A stretch of 64,000 nucleotides of DNA from Gliomastix tumulicola (taxonomy: Eukaryota; Ascomycota; Sordariomycetes; Hypocreales; Bionectriaceae). Where the stretch lies: assembly GCA_001599755.1 (NCBI GenBank), contig BCHX01000007.1, positions 992,001 through 1,056,000 of the forward strand, written 5' to 3'. Both the position numbers and the translations under genes were made by a program. The notes beneath the pieces are model-generated. The model saw only the letters and a list, made by a program, of their open reading frames with translations. It did no database searches and had not been told where the DNA came from. The first letter of the stretch is position 1; each line of letters begins with the position of its first letter. This document shows positions 1 through 10,513 of this stretch, piece after piece.

Positions 1-397
1 CATCGCTGATAAGATTCGTCAACTCCAATCGATTACAGATAACGACACCAAGTGGCCCCTCACACGTGACCTTTTAGTGGGGTTTGGCGAAAAAAGAGGT
101 GGGAAAAGCCCACACCAATTGGAGTGTGGTCCGTGCATCACCTTTCCAGAGAGCTTCGCCGAAATTTTTCTGCAGGACGGAAAAAAAAAGAAAATAGCAA
201 AAAGTTCGAAGGCGTCCAGGCACCACGCACAACCAGCCAGCTCGCGAGGCGATATTCTTACTACCCCTCCCTCCAGCCTCGCTGTTCCTTTGCCAATTGG
301 GTCATTTGTGCCCTTCTTCGACTTGATCACGAGTTTTTCCTCCCACACCCACGCCCGCCCACCAAGACACGACCTCGAGACGATCGAAGCCGCTACA
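1..397. promoter_or_regulatory. 5' flank and leader of NOP58
   Basis: No gene is visible here. The segment leads into the NOP58 start codon. It holds one CACGTG E-box (63-68) and pyrimidine-rich stretches near 260-300. Open frames crossing it are short and run into the NOP58 frame or oppose it. Confidence 0.5.
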
Positions 398-2090
398 ATG
401 TCGAACCTCAATTACGCCCTCTTTGAGGCGCCGGTGGGATATGCCATCTTCAAGATTGTCCATCAGTTGGACTCGGTGTCGCTCAAGTCGCAGGAGGCGC
501 GCGACGCCACTAGTGATCTGGCCAAGTTCGGCAAGATGGTGAAGCTCGTCAACTTCAGCCCCTTCCGGTAGGCTCTCCCGATTTAGCATGCAATTACTGG
601 CGATTCTGTGCCTGGTTCTAACATTTTGTTCTGAATAGCGGCCAGAAGGAGGCCCTGGAGAACGTGAACGAAATCACCGAGGGCCAGATGCCCCAATACC
701 TCAAGGAGGTCCTCGAGGTCAACCTCCCCAAGACGAGCGGCAAGAAGGCCACCATTGTCCTCGGCGTCACCGAGAAGAACCTGGCGGCCGCCATCAAGGC
801 CGCCTTCCCGGTCGTGTCCTGCGAGACGGCCGACACCTCGGACGTCTGCGCCGAGATCCTGCGCGGCATCCGCGTGCACGCCAACAAGCTCATCGATGGC
901 CTCAACGACGGCGATCTCGACCAGGCCGGCCGTGGTCTCGGCCACGCCTACTCGCGCGGCAAGATCATGTTCGACCCCAAGCGCAACGACCAGTCTATCA
1001 TCCAGGCGCTTGCGACCGTCGAGGCCAACGACAAGGTCATCAACAGCCACTACATGCGACTGCGCGAGGCCTACGGGTGGCACTTCCCCGAGCTGAGCAG
1101 GATCGAGTCCGATAACTTCACCTACGCCAAGCTCGTCCAGTTCATCGGCCGCAAGGAGGATCTGACAGAGGATAAGCTCCATGATCTGGCTGCTGTCGTT
1201 GGCGAGGACGGCGAGAAGGCTCAGGCCATCCTCGATGCCGCTAAGATGTCTATGGGACGTGATCTTGGCGAGGAGGACCATGACCTCATTAAGAACATTA
1301 TCGGGCCCCTGGTCTTCAGCGCCGAGGCCCGCAAGAAGGTCGCCCGTGACCTTGAGGCCACACTCGGTACCGTCGCGCCTAACCTGCAGGCTCTGATTGG
1401 CACTATGGTTGCTGCTCGTCTCATCCAGGCTTCTGGTGGTCTCGCCACACTCTGCAAGTACCCCGCGTCTACGCTCCAGATCCTCGGTGCCGAGAAGGCC
1501 CTCTTCCGTGCGCTCAAGGCCAAGTCCAACACGCCCAAGTACGGTCTCATCTACCACAGCACCTTCATTGGACGCGCGTCGCAGCGCGACAAGGGCCGCA
1601 TCTCCCGCTTCCTCGCCAACAAGTGCAGTATCGCCTCCCGTCTGGATTACTTCTCGCCCTCAAGGTCGACCAAGTACGGTGATGCTTTGAGGCAGCAGGT
1701 GGAGGACCGTCTTGAGTTTTACGCCACGGGCAAGCGGCCGGCCAAGAATGCCGATGTCATGGTGAGTGCCTTTGCATTATTCTTATTCTGGTATCGTCCC
1801 TTGCTAACTGATTCCCACAGGCTGCGCTAGAAGAGCACGACGAGCTGGCGGATCTCGACGAGGATGCCGAGGATGAGGACGCCGAGATGGCCGACGTGTC
1901 CGTCGTCCCCGAGGAGACACCCAAGAAGTCTAAGAAGGACAAGAAGGACAAGAAAGAGAAGAAAGACAAGAAGGAAAAGAAGGAGAAGAAGCGCAAGGCC
2001 GAGGACGCAGAGGAGGAGGAGGCTGTCAACGGCGACGACGGCGAGAAGAAGAAAAAGAAGAAGAAGAAGTCCAAGTCGGCCGATGCTTGA
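398..2090 (+). CDS. NOP58: Nucleolar protein 58 (box C/D snoRNP core protein)
   Basis: Exons 398-567, 639-1761 and 1821-2090 give 520 residues. The introns (71 and 59 bp) are GT-AG, and the second has a GCTAACTG branch site. The protein starts MSNLNYALFEAP, the usual Nop5/Nop58 N-terminal domain. It continues through the NOSIC and Nop domains, including the very conserved segment around YGLIYHSTFIGRA (about residue 345 onward). An acidic stretch and a long KKDKK/KKEKK repeat tail follow in exon 3. Nop58 binds box C/D snoRNAs with Nop56, Snu13 and fibrillarin in the nucleolus and guides 2'-O-methylation of rRNA. The lysine-rich KKE/D tail is typical of fungal and plant orthologues. A long open frame on the opposite strand (583-1557) is only a codon-bias shadow. 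The identification is nearly certain. Confidence 0.97.
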
Positions 2091-2668
2091 GCGGATCTAC
2101 TCTGAATCTTTTTACTCGGACTGTCGTTTTCATCTTTGTTGGAGTTTTTGGGATCCCGAGTTGTATAAATCGGCACAGGGGTGGCGATACAGGGCGTTTA
2201 GGTCAGGAATATCAATTGACACGTTTTGTCCCATGGAAGCAGACGCTTGACAGTGCTCTCGCAGTCTTCTGAGGCTACGAGAGACTGCAAAGGAGTCTCA
2301 CGGTGGATTGAGAGGGGGGAGCAAGGGCACTGCATGGATATCCAACAGGCATTGCCCTATGACGGCCCGAGTTTGAGCCACGCCGCAATTGCCTTGCTTC
2401 CTGCGGCGGTTATCCCCGTGACTTAATACGCTGTAATTTCTAGTAGCCATCCGGGGTTTGCGGTTCTTGTCATTCCAGCCGCTAGCGCTGACTTGTAATC
2501 TCACGATACCCACCAAGACGCAGCGTATAAATGACACCACCTACTACCATCACGTCCTCACTTGTTTTCCACCACGTATTACTCCATTGCTCACAATCTA
2601 TCACACCAACTTCAGTATCTCGACGGCCTGCCTGCCTGCCTGCCTCAGAGCACATAAAAGACAAAAAC
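2091..2668. other. Intergenic: NOP58 3' flank and promoter of the DUF4267 gene
   Basis: No gene is seen. A TATAAAT box lies at 2526-2532, about 137 bp before the next start codon. A short CCTG tetranucleotide run (2627-2642) sits in the probable leader. Confidence 0.5.
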
Positions 2669-3055
2669 ATGCCTCACCCGTACTTCACCCACGCCGCCCT
2701 CGGCATCTCCCTCCTCCCCGCCGTCTTCGGCCTCAACGCCCTCGTCCGCCCGACGGCCGCCCTCCGCTCCGTCGACTTCCCCGTGCCCGCCGCCGGGGAC
2801 GTCCAGGGCACCAAGCTCGCCTCGTCCCTCATGCGTATTTACGGCGCGCGCAACCTCGCTGTCTCGTACCTGCTGGTCCTCGTCTGGCGCACGGGCAACC
2901 CGCGGTGGACGGGGCTGGCGCTGCTCGCGGGCGGGTGGATGGCGTTCGTGGACGGGCTTGTCAGTAAGGATCTGACGGGTGGTGGGGAGTGGAATCACTG
3001 GAGTTTCTTTCCTATTATTGGGGGTGTTGTTGGCGGGCTTTTCGACTTGTTTTAA
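2669..3055 (+). CDS. Small DUF4267-family membrane protein
   Basis: This is a single-exon gene of 128 residues starting MPHPYFTHAALGISLLPAVF. I chose this ATG because the longer in-frame extension lies in leader-like sequence and the TATA box is 137 bp upstream. Hydrophobic segments fall near residues 7-25, 65-80 and 87-102, with another near the C-terminus, so it is probably a small four-helix membrane protein. The YGARNLAV segment matches the signature region of DUF4267 (GARDLxLG-like), a family of unknown function common in ascomycetes. No catalytic residues are evident and the neighbours do not suggest a pathway. Confidence 0.75.
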   Translation: MPHPYFTHAALGISLLPAVFGLNALVRPTAALRSVDFPVPAAGDVQGTKLASSLMRIYGARNLAVSYLLVLVWRTGNPRWTGLALLAGGWMAFVDGLVSKDLTGGGEWNHWSFFPIIGGVVGGLFDLF

Positions 3056-4418
3056 GGGGGTTTGGTTGGTGAGGGCGTCTGCGAGGGACGGATTTATGAG
3101 GATTGCTCTGGGAAATGGTGGTCTGCACGCTGGGCTACGTTAAGGGCTTGAGTAGGATGGTCTTGTCGAGGAATCGTGTACTCTGACTTCAATGCGTTGA
3201 ACGAAAGGAGACATACGGATTCAAACCAACTTTGTCTAAAGCTATCACTGCCAAAGACACATATGTCTTGTTGTTTTTGTATATCACGACTCAGCACGAA
3301 TATTTTGGACCACTGCAAAGCTCTCATGGCTTTTGATGTTGATTATGCACTGACGACGGAGTGCAATCAATAGCAATGCGCGATCAACTGGTATAGGTGT
3401 GACAGGTATGAAGGTAAAGCTGTCGACGGACTATTTAGTCAGGAGCTATTGGGATGCTTGCTGGGATAATTCTAATGATCTTTCGACCCAATCTTATCCA
3501 AGTCATGTTGGCGATGTTCACAGGAAACAGCAGTTGCTATTGCTTCGAGCACCCGGCTGGCTCTGCTTTGGTCGTTCTTTGGTACCGCGATATAAATGAG
3601 ACATATTAACTGGGGGTGCAATAAACAGAAGTCCTGGTGATGGAAAAACATACCTAAAGTCGCTGTATGGCGCTCATAGTAGATGTTATATCGAAGGATC
3701 TTGATGCTTTTGACACCCCATGATCCTTGACTGTTCGCGGAGGCTCGAAGGGGCCTTACCATGTCGACATAGCGATAGTCTTTATCAGCCCGAGCACTTT
3801 GAATCTGCCACGAGGTTCAAACATCATTCAAGTTCAATGATGGATCTGCTACATTTCTTGCCAACCTTGATATTCGACGTGCCTCAATCCTTGGGTTAAC
3901 TTAGACAAGTTGCACCAGGTAGTCTCGCTCAAGTTGCGCGCTTTCCAAAAGCAGTTGTCATGACTTGGTTTACTATTCCAGGAACGGTGATATTAGAGTA
4001 GCCGCCTTGACAGCCAGACGATCAGTACTCCTACTACCTAAGCCTCAAAAGGGTAAGGTACCCGAGCTGAGTGATGGTCTGAGACATCTCAGAACTTTGT
4101 CTGGGGCTGACGATCTTTGGTGCAGATCTTGAATTCCGGTCGGGAGAGTCAAAGACAAGACATAGTTTGGTGGCTATAGGATGTAAGTTCGAGCCTTGAC
4201 CAAAGACGAGAATGCACAATAGCAAGTCCTGGGATATCATCTTGGACGCGCGCTCGTATAGCAGACTGCGCCATACTATTGGTACCCTGTATGTTGGTGG
4301 TAAAATTAGCCTTAGTCAGCGACCGCCAACAGCCAAGATTTTCTCATGCTAGCCCCTGTCAATTTCCCTCTTTCTGACATCAACATCAAACCACCCCGTA
4401 TTCACACATGCGCCCGCA
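3056..4418. other. Intergenic, no gene seen (1.36 kb)
   Basis: Only short, unrelated open frames on both strands (under 100 codons) with no recognisable protein features. No repeat or tRNA-like structure convinced me. The last 100 bases are the leader of the glycosyltransferase gene. Confidence 0.4.
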
Positions 4419-5888
4419 ATGATTTTACGGGCAGTCAACCGCATCCTCTCCTTTCCGGCAGCACGAGCGTTTGCACTGGGCCTCGCAGTATGGCTTCTCA
4501 TCTTCACATTCTGCCACTTTGCGCTGTGGCGTGATCCACATGGCGCCTATTTCCACAGCGAGCATGTCTACGACCAAGACTACTCACACGTCCGCCAAGA
4601 GGAGGCCCGTGGATTCATCGATCACCATTCAAATGAGACGCAGCATCGCTACTTGAAGGCCGGCGACCACCCGGCCATCTGCGCCGCGCTGGTGACGGTG
4701 CGCCGTGAGCATCCCGACGCGAGGCGCTATTTCTCGGATGCGATCGGGTCCATGCTCGAGGGCTTATCCACGCAGGAGCGCGCCGCCCTTGACTTGACGG
4801 TGCTCTTCGCCAATGCTGCTGACCCGGCGCGGCATCCCGACTTCGATGCGCCGTGGGTGTCCCGGGTCATAGACTATGCGGCGGGATACGAGAGGATGTC
4901 GGAGGAGGAGATGGCCGAGCTGCGCCGGCTGGAGGAGGCCGAGGATTTCCAGCGCAAGGGCGTGCTCGACTACCTGTACGTGCTGGACCAGTGCTACCGG
5001 CACACGCGGGCGCCTTTTATCGCTGTGTTTGAGGACGACATCATCTTTGCCGGTGACTGGCTGGCCCGCACCCTCCTCGGCCTGCAGTATCTGGCAGCGA
5101 AGCCGGCAGTGACCAAGGGCGATGAGAACCAGTCACCTTGGCTGTATCTGCGTCTCTTCTACACCGAGACCTTCATGTTGTGGGACGAGAAGAACGACTA
5201 CTGGTACGCGCACTTGACGCTGACCTTTGCGCTTGTGTCCTTCACCTGCGCGACGGTCCTGCTGCTCATCCACCAGCTCGTCTATGGATGCAACAGCATC
5301 GGGCGAGACACTCAACAGACGGCGACTAGTAAGAGCCGGTGCTGGATGTGCAAGCCCTTTGGGCTCTTGGGTCTGAAGTTTGACTTCCCAACCATTGCCG
5401 TGCTCTCCTTCATCGTCGCACCGGCATTCACAGCACTGACATTCATGGCTGGCAAATACAACCTGCCCATATACGCCCTCCGAGGCGTCAGCCGAACTGT
5501 TGGGAACTATGGCCCCGGCGTCGAGCCGTGGGAGAAGGAGGCCGGCGTCTTCCAGATGGACAGGCAGGGCTGCTGCACGCAGGCGCTCGTCTTCGACCGG
5601 GAGCGCGTCCCGGACCTGATGACGTACCTCCGCGAGCGGGGGCGCGGGCAGACGGATCTGATGATTGAGGATTACGCCAACGACCACTCGCTGCGGCGGT
5701 TTGCGCTGGGGGAGCAGGCGGTCCAGCACGTGGGCATCGTGAGCAGTCGCGGGTCGACTTCGGTCAACGGGCAGAGCGTCTGGGCGTTCTATTTCGAACA
5801 GACCCAGGCCGAGATGGTGAGGCAGAGACATGAGAGCGTTCTGGAAAAGATTGACTGGCATTGGTTTGCAGAGAATCATAATACATAA
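4419..5888 (+). CDS. PGAP4-like GPI-anchor glycosyltransferase (GT109 type)
   Basis: An intronless gene of 489 residues. An N-terminal signal-anchor helix (about residues 15-37) precedes a luminal GT-A-like domain with a DXD-type motif, VFEDDIIF, at 205-207. Two transmembrane helices (about 263-288 and 322-345) interrupt the catalytic domain. After them come the conserved RTVGNYGPG and QGCCTQALVF segments. A GT-A fold split by a pair of membrane helices is the hallmark of PGAP4/TMEM246, the Golgi enzyme that adds GalNAc to the GPI-anchor mannose core. Fungal relatives probably modify GPI glycans on surface proteins; the exact sugar here is unknown. A catalytically similar but differently specific transferase is the main alternative. 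Confidence 0.8.
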   Translation: MILRAVNRILSFPAARAFALGLAVWLLIFTFCHFALWRDPHGAYFHSEHVYDQDYSHVRQEEARGFIDHHSNETQHRYLKAGDHPAICAALVTVRREHPDARRYFSDAIGSMLEGLSTQERAALDLTVLFANAADPARHPDFDAPWVSRVIDYAAGYERMSEEEMAELRRLEEAEDFQRKGVLDYLYVLDQCYRHTRAPFIAVFEDDIIFAGDWLARTLLGLQYLAAKPAVTKGDENQSPWLYLRLFYTETFMLWDEKNDYWYAHLTLTFALVSFTCATVLLLIHQLVYGCNSIGRDTQQTATSKSRCWMCKPFGLLGLKFDFPTIAVLSFIVAPAFTALTFMAGKYNLPIYALRGVSRTVGNYGPGVEPWEKEAGVFQMDRQGCCTQALVFDRERVPDLMTYLRERGRGQTDLMIEDYANDHSLRRFALGEQAVQHVGIVSSRGSTSVNGQSVWAFYFEQTQAEMVRQRHESVLEKIDWHWFAENHNT

Positions 5889-6467
5889 GCCTGGCTTGGA
5901 TGTCATACATATATATATATATCTATGTACTATTATGTACAGTGAGTACTGGATTGGAAATACACGAGAGCGTACATTTTGAATATAGCAATAAATGATC
6001 ACGGCATCCTCCTTCCTCCTCGGGCAACTTGTTCGCTGCCCACTACCTGTGCCTCGCTACTGGGAATTGTGCCTTCACTCGGCTTCTGCGTATGTAATTG
6101 GAAAGGACACGGTGAGGATGCGCCGCGAAGATGGCAGTCACTTCACCGCAATACTATTGATCAACAAATCATATTTATCTGTCTCAAAGACAGGGAGCGC
6201 CGTGAACAGCTATCTTGTAGAGAAAGTAACGAAGAGAAGTTATATATATACCCAGGGTCAAACAGACCATTCTCCATGTACATCGAAGAAAGAGGAAAAT
6301 CACACTGCTGACAACCGACGAGGCATGCAGACCACCGGTTTCTAGACAGCCCTGCTTCATATATACCAGCCGGTGGTGAAAAGAAAATATGCCCAGCCTC
6401 TCAGCCGCCCGTTTTTGTTGCTCACACGCTCGAGCATCCGGTTGTTGAGGTGCGGAACGGGATGGAC
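5889..6467. other. Convergent 3' region between the PGAP4-like and AA9 genes
   Basis: No gene is seen. A short AT dinucleotide run lies at about 5909-5922, just after the glycosyltransferase stop codon, and may serve in 3' end formation. The flanking genes converge on this interval. Confidence 0.4.
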
Positions 6468-7260
6468 TTAGCCAGACCAGACCGCGGGGCCGGGGAAGGG
6501 GAAGTCCTTGAAGCCGCCGTAGATGGAGAAGGTGGCGTAGGGGTCGCTGGCCTGGTAGGCGCCGGGGAACTGCACGGTAGGTCCGGGGGTGCCGCTGCCG
6601 CCGCTGGCGATCTGGACCTGGGCGCACGAGACGTAGTGCTCGGGCTGGTTGACGTGAGATCGGTGGACGCCTGTTGTCGTTGTTAGTCGGAAGGTCATTG
6701 TGGCGTGAAGTACATCACATACCAATGTGCTCGACACGGACGAGGTACTGGCCAGCAGGAGTGCCGGCGGGGATCGTAGCCGTGATGGTGTTCTGGTCCC
6801 AGCTGCACCAGGCATCCGTGGTAAAGTCACCACCCGCATTGCAAACGCCCTCCTCGAAGATCTTGAACCACTCGCCCGAGCCATCGTAGCTCACGACATC
6901 GTCACCGGGCGCACGCGACATGTACACGAACGAAGGACCGGGGTGCTGCATCGTGGCGCCGACGCCGAGCGTGAAGGAGATGGTGTCGCCGGCGTTGAGC
7001 GTCAGGACCTCGGTGCTGCCCGCGTTGGTGAAGGCGCCCTGGTTGCAGCGGATGTCGTCGCCGTCGGCGAAGGAGTTGTCGCGGATGTCCTCGGGCGGGT
7101 TGGAGGAGAACTTGATGGGGTTGTAGTACGTCGGGCGCGTGAACTCACGGATGTACTGGAAGGAGGACGAGGCGGCGCCGTTGACGGCGCTGACGTCGAA
7201 GAAGTAGTGCGCGGACGCCACCTGGGCGACGGCTGCGAGGGCGAGGGTAGAGGTCTTCAT
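6468..7260 (-). CDS. AA9 lytic polysaccharide monooxygenase, secreted
   Basis: Exons 7260-6723 and 6670-6468 (52-bp intron) give 246 residues. A 17-residue signal peptide ending VASA is followed directly by His18 (HYFF), which becomes the N-terminal histidine of the mature copper brace. The second copper ligand is His106 in GATMQHPGPS. The C-terminal half has EHYVSCAQVQ, where the axial tyrosine belongs, and ends with the FPFPGPAVW segment usual in AA9. There is no cellulose-binding module. AA9 enzymes oxidatively cleave cellulose and some hemicelluloses outside the cell. In the usual H-x8-QxY second-sphere motif the glutamine position appears to hold Glu or His instead, so the substrate or redox behaviour could differ. 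Confidence 0.93.
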
Positions 7261-8820
7261 GGTGACTCGGTGTACTTGGTGAAGCGTGGCTGGTTAAGAA
7301 GAGAAGGAGAAGCGAGAGAAGAAGAGAACTGGAATGAAGCTGAATGGATGATTTGAGGATGAGAAGGAAAGAGAGGTTCTTCATGGAGGATGTTCGAAGT
7401 ATTTATTTTCTCTCCGGGTGATGGTAATAGGACCTCTGACCAGGATACATGGCCATCGCTGCATTCGGGCACGGAAGAAGGCATCTCGAGCCGTCTCAAC
7501 GATCAACAGCCCTTCTTGCCATCCCCGACCATGACCATCGACATTTCTGTTTCAGCACTCACAACAACGGTAGCCGCCACGACCCAGATCAGGAGGCTCA
7601 TTGCCAAGGCCCAGCCACTCGTGACACACGCGTAGTGCACGGAGGCCAGCAGCCGCGGCTACTGCTTCTAGCTGGCACCAGAAGCCAGAAGCATTGCAAA
7701 AGTCGCCAAGGATAAGCTTCCATGCTCTGATATTAAAGGACGTTGATCATTATCGGGTTTCAGAAAAGCTTGGTGCTGGGACAGGCATGACGTTGCCGTG
7801 ATGCGCGCCAATCAGATGTCGGCCGATTGTGGTGTCATCCCTGCTGCTGTCATGGAACATCCTTCAACGGTTTCAAACATTTTTGCAGAAAGTAATACGA
7901 GAAACGCCGATTTTGAAATAAGAAGATTAAGGTTAATCAATCCCATTCGGCCCTTTCTTATTTTAACTGAGCCTCCGGAGACCGCCACTTGCTGATGGGA
8001 TCTCAGAATCGGAATGTGGTCAGGAGATCGTGTGATGGCATCGTCATGCCAATTTTGGAGCATGCGGAAGACACCCTCAACACTTATGAGCTGATCAACG
8101 CAAATGGATGCGCAATTTTGCAAAGCCTAGGGCACTCTTCTATGGGGATATAGGGCACAAGGAATGACAGCACCGTCGGCCTACAGCATGTTGGAAGTAC
8201 TAACAAACTGACGACTGCTCTCTCTTGAGTCTTGTGGAGGCCGCGATACGGAGTAAGGGAGTAAAGAGGCGTAGGAATGCTTGAATACTTGGCTGATGAT
8301 TGTTTCGTGTTTGGCTATTTTGAAACCGATTCGTGACAGTGCACTTGTTAGTCTGACAGTGGCGCGTCCCGCCTCGTTGGTTCCCCAACCCTTCCCGCTC
8401 TGAGGTGACAGCAGACATCTTGGCTTTCCCTACTGAGTCAGGGGTCCATCTCTTGCCCAATCGCATTCTCCGTAAAAAGGGCATTTCGTGTGGCTCAATG
8501 CTTGGCTTAAAGCTCCGATGATGCTTGGCGGTTCACATCGGAGGCGCCGGTACTTCAAGTCGGTAAGTGGAGCAACATCTGTAGGTAGGCATGAACATAT
8601 TTGGCGTCTCTTTTCTACTGCAACCGATTACAAAAGCTATATACTTCAGAGCTGTGTGTGAAGAGTGCTAGTATGGCACATAGACTCGGTGCTGCTAAAT
8701 GGGCGAGGGAACAGTAGAGTTGCTGTACGTATCTTGGAGGAGACCGAGATCCGCCCTGCTCAGCTTGTAGAGCATCAGAAGCCCCTGAACTCCCTGCCTC
8801 AGCCCAAACCGCACCAAGAC
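7261..8820. other. Intergenic: AA9 promoter and unassigned DNA (1.56 kb)
   Basis: The right side holds the 3' end of the SDR gene and the left side is the AA9 promoter, including an AT-rich TATA-like stretch near 7399-7408 (read on the minus strand). No open frame here looks like a protein and no repeat was recognised. Confidence 0.4.
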
Positions 8821-9915
8821 CTACTCGTTCCCTCCAGGAGTAGTCGCCCAAGATCCACTCGCATACGAGTTCAGCGGATCAGCAAAGTTGACATAGAGCA
8901 GCGCAACCTCCACCGGCTGGACAAGCCGACCTAGCGGAAACGTGGGCGTGGACTGCTCCAGCAGCTCCAGAGAGAAGCCAATCGTCGCCAGGAACGGCGT
9001 GTATGTTAGTGCTGGAAGCACGGCGTTGACCCGGATGCCGAAGTCACCTAGCTGACCAGCGAGGCCCCGTGAAAAGTTCACCACCGCCGCCTTGGAGGCC
9101 GTGTAGGACATGCTGGCCGAGTGGGGTTGCTGGGCGGCCATGGATGCTGTGAAGATGATGTTTGATCCGGGAGGCAAGCGGGGGACGGCGGCACGGCTGA
9201 CGAAGAAGCCTGCGTAGACGTTGGTGCGGAAGATCCTGTCGAACTCCTCGGTGGTTTGATTCAGGATGTTGATGCCCCCTGCTTGATAGCCTCCGTATCT
9301 GCACGTCACAAAATCCTGTTAGAATATAGACGCTGAGTAGGCAAGAGAGGTAAGCAGGGGTAGCCCTTACCCAGCATTGTTGACCAGGATATCTAGACCG
9401 CCCAATGCATCATCAGCTTGCTCAACAAGCTCAGAACAGAAGGGCTCATCAAGAAGATCGCCAGGAATACGATACAGCTCCTTCCCAAGGCTCGACTCGA
9501 AATAGTCGGCCAAGTCTTGAGCGTCAGCCTCCTCATCGGGGAGGTAGTTTATAGCAACCTCGGCGCCCTCTTTAGCAAATGCTATAGCGACAGCACGTCC
9601 GATGCCGCTGTCACCGCCGGTGATTAACGCCTTCCTGCCTTGGAGGCGTCCGCTGCCGACGTAGCTCTCCTCGCCACAGTCTGGAGGAGACGTGAAGTCG
9701 ACTTGGAGGGCAGGGAAGATGGGTGGATTCTGCGGGACTGGCAGTTCAATCGGAAGATCTTGGAAGCGGGTGCGCGGATCAATGAGGGTCGAATTCGTCT
9801 GTCCTTAACATGCCATCCTTATTAGCTTCTTGCAAACATCTAGGGCTCGGGTATTTAACTTACCGAACGCCACAGGCAGCACCCCGAGGGCGAATAGCTT
9901 CAGACTCAAATACAT
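8821..9915 (-). CDS. Short-chain dehydrogenase/reductase with N-terminal signal-like leader
   Basis: Exons 9915-9864, 9803-9371 and 9298-8821 give 320 residues; all junctions keep frame. A hydrophobic leader (MYLSLKLFALGVLPVAFG) is encoded by the small first exon. A Pro-rich stretch of about 45 residues follows, then a Rossmann fold with the cofactor motif TGGDSGIGR, the NNAG motif and the catalytic Ser...YTASK. The TGGDSGIGR form and the extended N-terminus resemble the YghA/glucose-ribitol dehydrogenase branch of SDRs, which use NAD(P). The C-terminus (SYASGSWATTPGG) departs from the usual family ending. The leader suggests entry into the secretory route, which is unusual for an SDR. The substrate is unknown. 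The first exon rests on splice signals only, so the leader is less certain than the fold. Confidence 0.82.
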
Positions 9916-10513
9916 ATTGGGGAGGTGTTTGACCAGTAGGATATGTCTCAGACTACTACTGTCTTGAAATTTGCTTTAGGTCGAATGCTTAGAATACGAG
10001 ATTCTTCAGACTTATATGACTTCATTCGATAATGTTTTCTAAACGGCGAAGGCGGACTTAATGAATCATATAGACGGAAAGTTAATCATTTCGTATATAA
10101 GATCTAATGCCGGCACGGTTGCGTGGATGCACTGTTCGCCGTTTTGGGAAAACAATCATGGCAGTCGTCAGCATGAGGCCGTGCCCAACACCTCCGGCAG
10201 AGCAAGTCATGAAGCCTCGGTCTCTCGGCCTCCGGATGAGACATGGCGAGGACTGGTAACTGATTGAATCCGAGACTGTACACCTTCTCTATATTCCGTA
10301 CCGCCAATGGGAAAATCCTCATGGCTGCCGCCAAACTATCGAGAGAAGCACGGCCGCACCCTATCTTTCAGGTACCTTGGCGTTAGGTGGACTTTCGTAT
10401 CACTCTTGAGATGTTGTAACGGCACTTTACCTTCGTTGCTGCCAGGCTTACCTGGAGAGACGAACGAGGGCGGATTCAAATCGTTCGTGGTTGAACTCAA
10501 ATTCGTGGTATCA
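9916..10513. other. Intergenic, no gene seen (0.6 kb)
   Basis: Promoter side of the SDR gene and 3' side of the large orphan gene, which lie in tandem on the minus strand. Nothing coding or repetitive was recognised. Confidence 0.4.

Noticed and set aside
583..1557. 324-codon open frame antisense to NOP58
   Set aside because: It mirrors the GC-rich third-position bias of NOP58 and has no domain or start context; the sense gene is certain.
4170..4210. GTTCGAGCC-like tRNA B-box
   Set aside because: No matching A-box or cloverleaf could be built around it.
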